DNA of 25,478 bases from a bacterium (GTDB lineage: Bacteria; JAUVQV01; DATDCY01): the NCBI GenBank assembly GCA_036524115.1, contig DATDCY010000017.1, positions 1 to 25,478 on the forward strand. The letters are read 5' to 3'. The notes under the pieces are model-generated. The model made no database searches, was not told where the DNA came from, and was given only the letters and a program-made list of their open reading frames with translations. The position numbers and the translations under genes were made by a program. Shown one piece after another: positions 18,199-25,478 of the stretch. Numbering within the stretch: the first letter of the stretch is position 1; each line of letters starts with the position of its first letter.

Positions 18199-18307
18199 GT
18201 CCGCCCGCGGGTGCGATCCTACCACCTGACGCTGCTCCCGTATCGCACGCAGGTGGTGAGTCATCCGATGGTAGGCGTTCACTCCATCGACCGATCGCAG
18301 GGCGGAC
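18199..18307. repeat. Nested inverted repeats in divergent intergenic region
   Basis: An outer arm GTCCGCCC plus TGCGATC (18199-18206 and 18212-18218, with a 5-base bulge) is complementary to GATCGCAGGGCGGAC (18293-18307). An inner arm ACCACCTG (18221-18228) is complementary to CAGGTGGT (18250-18257). TGCGAT (18212-18217) can also pair with ATCGCA at 18242-18247, giving two mutually exclusive folds. It lies between the divergent beta-helix gene and the small membrane-peptide gene. Confidence 0.5.
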
Positions 18308-18359
18308 CTATGTTGAAGACGGGGAGTTCGCTTGCCTGAAATCGGAAAGGAGAGACACC

Positions 18360-18449
18360 ATGAGTTCGACCGATCTGATCATCCTGATTGTCGTGTTGGT
18401 GATTCTGTTCGGCGGGGGCGGCGGCTATTATTGGAGTCGCAGAGGGTAG
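18360..18449 (+). CDS. 29-residue hydrophobic membrane peptide
   Basis: ATG 18360 has AAGGAG 8-9 bases upstream. The frame encodes a short polar N-terminus, about 14 continuous aliphatic residues (LIILIVVLVILF), then a Gly5 run, YYW and a basic SRRG end. Short one-helix peptides with an LFGGGG-YY-R/W pattern occur widely in Proteobacteria as uncharacterised genes; I recognise the type but no function. The next gene starts 96 bp downstream on the same strand. Confidence 0.65.
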   Translation: MSSTDLIILIVVLVILFGGGGGYYWSRRG

Positions 18450-18545
18450 AGAGCGGCTTCTCCTGCGCCTGCGCTGAGGAGACACCCCGGGAACTATCGC
18501 CGCTCGCGCGGTCCGGAACGGAGGAAAGGGAAGGGTGAGTCAGCC

Positions 18546-19373
18546 ATGAAGAGAACGATGGCGATCGTCAGTGCGGCAATTCTGCTGGTCATCAGCGCGA
18601 ATCCGCCCGTACACGCGGCCCCTGCGGAGAACATCGCCGAGCGGCTGGACAATCAACAACGGCGCATCGATCAGGGGATCGCGTCGGGGGCGCTGACGCG
18701 AAGCGAGGCCGACGTCCTGAGCGACAACCTGTACTGGGTCAAGTCGAGCTACGCGCGAATGAAGTCCGACGCCAGGCTCAGCCCGGAAGAGATCAGAAGA
18801 CTCAACGAGATGCTGGACCGCAACAGCGCCATGATCTCCGACAGGAAGAGCAACCCGGCAACGAGGGTCTACCAGGCCGACATCCCGGAGAGGGTCGCGA
18901 ACCAGCAATGGCGCATCGACCAGGGGATCGCGTCGCGGGCGCTGACGCGGGACGAGGCCGCCGTCCTGAACGACAACCTCTCCTGGGTGAAGTCGACCTA
19001 CGCGCGGATGCAGTCGGACGGCAGGCTCAGCGCGGCAGAGACCAGGAAACTCGACGAGATGCTGGACCGCACCAGCGCCATGATCTTCGACAGGAAGCAC
19101 AACCCGGTGACGAGGGTCTACCCGGCCGACATCCCGGAGAGGATCGCGAACCAGCAGTGGCGCATCGACCAGGGGATCGCATCGGGGGCGCTGACGCGGG
19201 GCGAGGCCGACGTCCTGAACGACAATCTGTACTGGATCAAGTCGACCTACGCGCGGATGCAGTCGGACGGCAGGCTCAACCCGGAAGAGATCAGAAAGCT
19301 CAACGATATGCTGGACCGCACCAGCGCCATGATCTTCGACAAGAAGCACAATTCACCCGGGAGAGTCTACTGA
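18546..19373 (+). CDS. Secreted protein of three 83-residue helical repeats
   Basis: 275 residues. A Sec signal peptide covers residues 1-24 (cleavage after VHA). The mature protein is three near-identical 83-residue repeats beginning at N36, N119 and N202. Each repeat has two similar half-motifs, QGIASGALTRxEAxxL and MxSDGRLxxxEhxxLxxML. These half-motifs look like helix-loop-helix units and weakly recall EF-hand loops (DGRLxxxE), but the full set of calcium ligands is missing. The C-terminal RKHN-like ends match small periplasmic proteins found in many Proteobacteria, normally with one such repeat. The function is unknown. The frame starts at the ATG with GGAAGGG upstream. A radical SAM gene follows after 25 bp. 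Confidence 0.8.
   Translation: MKRTMAIVSAAILLVISANPPVHAAPAENIAERLDNQQRRIDQGIASGALTRSEADVLSDNLYWVKSSYARMKSDARLSPEEIRRLNEMLDRNSAMISDRKSNPATRVYQADIPERVANQQWRIDQGIASRALTRDEAAVLNDNLSWVKSTYARMQSDGRLSAAETRKLDEMLDRTSAMIFDRKHNPVTRVYPADIPERIANQQWRIDQGIASGALTRGEADVLNDNLYWIKSTYARMQSDGRLNPEEIRKLNDMLDRTSAMIFDKKHNSPGRVY
18651..19373 (+). repeat. In-frame tandem repeat, 249-bp period, three copies
   Basis: Copies run 18651-18899, 18900-19148 and 19149-19373 (the last slightly short). Copies 2 and 3 are nearly identical at DNA level, while copy 1 is more diverged (for example NQQRR versus NQQWR). This suggests a recent duplication of the second unit. Confidence 0.85.
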
Positions 19374-19398
19374 CCGTGGGCCAAGAGGGAGAGGCGTC

Positions 19399-20964
19399 GT
19401 GACCGTCGGCGGGGATGCGGAGGCGCTGCAGACCGCTGGAGCGGACATCCTGCTCGTCGTCCCGCCCGTGGCCAAGGCGTGCGAGCCGCCGGCCGGCGTG
19501 GCCCGGCTGGCGGCGGCGCTGCAGGGGCGCGGCCTCCGCTGTCGCCTGCTGGACGCCAACCTGGAGGGGCTGCTCTGGCTGCTGGAGCAGCCGCCGCCCG
19601 CCCGCGACACCTGGACGCGTCGGGCGGTCAGGGCCCGCGCGGGGCACCTCGTCGTGCTGCGCGACCCGGAAACCTATCGGGCGCCGGACCGCTACCGCCG
19701 GGCTGTCAGCGACCTCGGCCGCATCCTCGCCGTCTCTTCACGCCGCAGCGGCGCCGTCGTGGGTCTCGGCGACTATCGCCACGACGAGCTTTCGCCGGTG
19801 CGCAGCGCCGACCTGATCGCTGCGGCCGGGAACCCGCACGACAACCCCTTCCACCCCTATTTCAGCCGACGGCTCACCGAACTGCTCGACGGCGTCGGCG
19901 TGGTGGGCTTCTCGCTCAGCTTCCAGAGCCAGGCGCTCTGCACCTTTGCGATGATCGGCCACGTCAGGAGCGAGCACCCGACGGCGAGGATCGTCCTCGG
20001 CGGAGGGCTGGTGACCTCCTGGATGCGTCGGCCCGGTTGGCGCAACCCCTTCGGCGGCCTGGTGGACGACCTGATCGCGGGGCCGGGGGAGGGTCCCCTG
20101 GCGGCCCTGCTCGGCAGTGAGGCGGCACCGGAGCTTCACGTCACTCCCGACTACACCGGCCTGCCGCTGCCGGACTATCTCTCCCCCGGGCCGATCCTCC
20201 CCTACAGCGCAGCCGACGGCTGCTGGTGGGGCCGCTGCGCCTTCTGCCCGGAGCGCGCGGAGGGCGGCGGCTATCGGCCGATTCCCCCCGACCGGGTCCT
20301 GGCCGACCTGCGGCTGCTGGCCGAGCGCACGGGACCGTCCCTGATTCATCTTCTGGACAACGCCATCACCCCGGCGCTGCTGCGCGCGCTGGCCGGGAAG
20401 CCGCCCGGCGTGCCCTGGTACGGCTTTGCGCGGATCGACGAGACGCTGGCCGATCCCGGGTTCTGCCGGGAGCTGAAACGCGCCGGGTGCGTGATGCTCA
20501 AGCTGGGGCTGGAATCAGGCGATCAGGGGGTCCTGGACCGGACGGGGAAGGGGATAGATCTCGGCACGGCCTCCCGGGTGCTCGCCAGCCTCAAGCAGGC
20601 GGAGATCGGCGTCTACTGCTATCTGCTGTTCGGGACCCCCGCGGAGACGGTGCTCGAGGCCAGGCGGACGCTGGAGTTCGTCGTCCGGCACCGCGATGCA
20701 ATCGGCTTCCTCAATCTGGCAGTCTTCACGATGCCGCACGGCGCGGACGACGCAGGCGAATACGCGACGGCGCCGTTCTCCGAGGGAGACCTCTCGCTCT
20801 CGACCGACTTCCGGCACCCCCGCGGCTGGGACCGCAGGCAGGTGCGGCTGTTCCTGGAGGGCGAATTCAAGCGCCACCCGGCGGTGGCGGCGATCATCAG
20901 GAACGATCCGCCGCAGTTCACTTCAAACCACGCCCCGTTCCTGGTGGCACGAAGTCCTGCTTGA
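19399..20964 (+). CDS. Radical SAM protein with B12-binding-like N-terminal domain and CX4CX2C cluster motif
   Basis: 521 residues from GTG 19399, with GAGGGAGAGG upstream. Residues 15-240 look like the Rossmann-type domain of B12-binding radical SAM proteins (ADILLVVPPVAKACEPPAGVARLAAAL, then VGVVGFSLSFQSQ and RIVLGGGLVTS), but no DxHxxG cobalamin loop is visible. The radical SAM core starts near 265 with C275-WWGR-C280-AF-C283, one residue longer than the canonical CX3CX2C; a spacing of this type occurs in some members with a G-C-x-W-x-x-C pattern. Later elements include LKLGLESGDQGVLDRTGKG (SAM/substrate face) and YLLFGTPAET. The reaction is unknown. It is probably co-transcribed with the repeat protein 25 bp upstream. 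Confidence 0.85.
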   Translation: MTVGGDAEALQTAGADILLVVPPVAKACEPPAGVARLAAALQGRGLRCRLLDANLEGLLWLLEQPPPARDTWTRRAVRARAGHLVVLRDPETYRAPDRYRRAVSDLGRILAVSSRRSGAVVGLGDYRHDELSPVRSADLIAAAGNPHDNPFHPYFSRRLTELLDGVGVVGFSLSFQSQALCTFAMIGHVRSEHPTARIVLGGGLVTSWMRRPGWRNPFGGLVDDLIAGPGEGPLAALLGSEAAPELHVTPDYTGLPLPDYLSPGPILPYSAADGCWWGRCAFCPERAEGGGYRPIPPDRVLADLRLLAERTGPSLIHLLDNAITPALLRALAGKPPGVPWYGFARIDETLADPGFCRELKRAGCVMLKLGLESGDQGVLDRTGKGIDLGTASRVLASLKQAEIGVYCYLLFGTPAETVLEARRTLEFVVRHRDAIGFLNLAVFTMPHGADDAGEYATAPFSEGDLSLSTDFRHPRGWDRRQVRLFLEGEFKRHPAVAAIIRNDPPQFTSNHAPFLVARSPA

Positions 20965-20970
20965 ACGACG

Positions 20971-24741
<3,771 letters not shown>

Positions 24742-25084
24742 AGCCCTCGACGGCCTCTCGGACCGGCACCATTCCCGCACCCGGCGCTAATATTCATACC
24801 GATAAGGATTGTCCAAGGCAAGAAGGAGCTTATCGAAAGACGGAGGAGATCGGGCGGAAAGGGCGGAGACCTCTTCTCTGTCATTATCGGTATAACATCT
24901 TGTAATTTCTAGCAATTCTGCTGTTAATGGCGGTGTAAACCAAGTTCCGGGAATCTTCGACGTCATCGAGCGGATGCCCCCGGGCGGCCGGAGCGTCCGC
25001 CGAGTGGGGGTCGGCAGATTCCCCCGGGACCCGCGTCCTGGGTGACCTGCGGATGCCGGCCAAGCGCACCCACGCTCCGTTCCG
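24742..25084. other. Intergenic region with AT-rich segment and 10-bp inverted repeat
   Basis: About 340 bp between two - strand genes. 24884-24960 is markedly AT-rich against the window background and probably holds the kinase promoter, though no clear -35/-10 pair stands out. ATACCGATAA (24796-24805) and its exact reverse complement TTATCGGTAT (24884-24893) flank a GA-rich stretch. The 61-codon frame that crosses it shows no protein-like features. I see no RNA gene. Confidence 0.5.
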
Positions 25085-25478
25085 CTACAGCGTCCCGCGC
25101 GCGGGCAGCTCCTCGGTCGGCTCCCCGCTGACGTAGCGGCAGAGGCGGTCGGCGTGCTCGCGCGCCCGCGCCTCGACCTCCTCGCGCGTGTTGTAGACGT
25201 CGGGAATGAAGATCATCCCGTGCGAGACGATCGGCCGGCGGTAGCGCATGCCGGTCAGGTTGCACATCTGCCGCAGCGGGCTGAGCAGCTCGCCGATGGT
25301 GAAGTTGTTGTAGCCGCCTTCGCAGTAGGCCTCGGCCGGGCCGCCGATGGTCGTCGAGACCAGGAAGTCCTTGCCGCGCAGCTTGTCGCCCGTCGAGCCG
25401 TAGGCGAAGCCGTAGGTGAGCACCCGGTCCATCCACTCCTTGAGGATCCCCGGGACGCCGTACCAGTAGAACGGGAAC
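25085..25478 (-). CDS. Flavodoxin-fold NAD(P)H oxidoreductase (MdaB/KefF type), 5' end outside window
   Basis: The C-terminal 130 residues are present; the frame stays open to the window edge, so the start is missing. FPFYWYGVPGILKEWMDRVL followed by FAYG and LRGKDFLVSTTIGGP is the conserved stretch of the flavodoxin_2 family (NAD(P)H:quinone reductases MdaB, KefF, YwrO), including the FMN-contacting Tyr-Trp loop. MIFIPDV and a helical C-terminus (REEVEARAREHADRLCRYV) complete the family pattern. These enzymes carry out two-electron reduction of quinones or related acceptors in the cytoplasm. Because the N-terminal FMN phosphate loop lies outside, the exact subgroup cannot be given. Confidence 0.85.
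   Translation of the reverse strand, partial: FPFYWYGVPGILKEWMDRVLTYGFAYGSTGDKLRGKDFLVSTTIGGPAEAYCEGGYNNFTIGELLSPLRQMCNLTGMRYRRPIVSHGMIFIPDVYNTREEVEARAREHADRLCRYVSGEPTEELPARGTL

Noticed and set aside
18651-19373. CRISPR-like or satellite repeat
   Set aside because: The 249-bp units are in frame, encode a consistent protein repeat after a signal peptide, and have no spacers.
24884-25069. 61-codon - strand frame in the intergenic region
   Set aside because: No ribosome site, Arg/Pro-rich then AT-derived residues, no recognisable pattern; treated as chance.

Overview
The window is about 25.5 kb of GC-rich DNA with bacterial gene organisation: Shine-Dalgarno sites, 4-bp ATGA overlaps, and Tat and Sec signal peptides. 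It carries several sensor kinases, a sigma-54 activator, an Nfn-type transhydrogenase and a TMTC-like TPR glycosyltransferase. This points to a Gram-negative environmental bacterium with anaerobic or facultative metabolism, perhaps a deltaproteobacterium or a related deep lineage. The lineage is inference; there is no rRNA or marker gene here. I see no tRNA, rRNA, CRISPR array or insertion sequence.

Layout. (1) 32-1816 (-): membrane TPR/glycosyltransferase-like protein. (2) 1911-4949 (+): promoter, ferritin-like diiron protein, nfnA, nfnB and a strong hairpin terminator. (3) 4992-10937 (-): a signalling locus. A sigma-70-like promoter precedes a Tat-exported NMT1/SsuA-type binding protein with no transporter, a membrane histidine kinase, a single-domain receiver, and an unusual sigma-54 activator that starts with two HisKA-like modules but has no kinase ATPase domain. 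Directly downstream, a good -24/-12 promoter drives a 43-residue membrane peptide and a secreted cupin. (4) 11018-15218: a TetR repressor divergent from an ABC export ATPase and MacB/FtsX-type permease, with operator-like repeats between, then a four-helix membrane protein. (5) 15198-16036 (+): a second TetR gene (GGC-motif type) behind an operator-overlapped promoter and a 36-codon upstream ORF that overlaps its start. (6) 16207-18174 (-): secreted parallel beta-helix protein. (7) 18199-20964 (+): nested inverted repeats, a 29-residue membrane peptide, a secreted protein of three 83-residue repeats and a radical SAM protein. (8) 20971-24741 (-): a large multi-PAS/GAF hybrid kinase with two cysteine-bearing PAS domains. 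(9) 25085-25478 (-): 3' part of a flavodoxin-fold NAD(P)H oxidoreductase cut by the window edge.

The best candidate for something undescribed is region 3. My model is that a ligand captured by the orphan binding protein is read by the kinase and passed through receiver modules to the sigma-54 activator, which switches on the adjacent peptide/cupin unit. The modules and the promoter match are seen in the sequence; the wiring is inferred.
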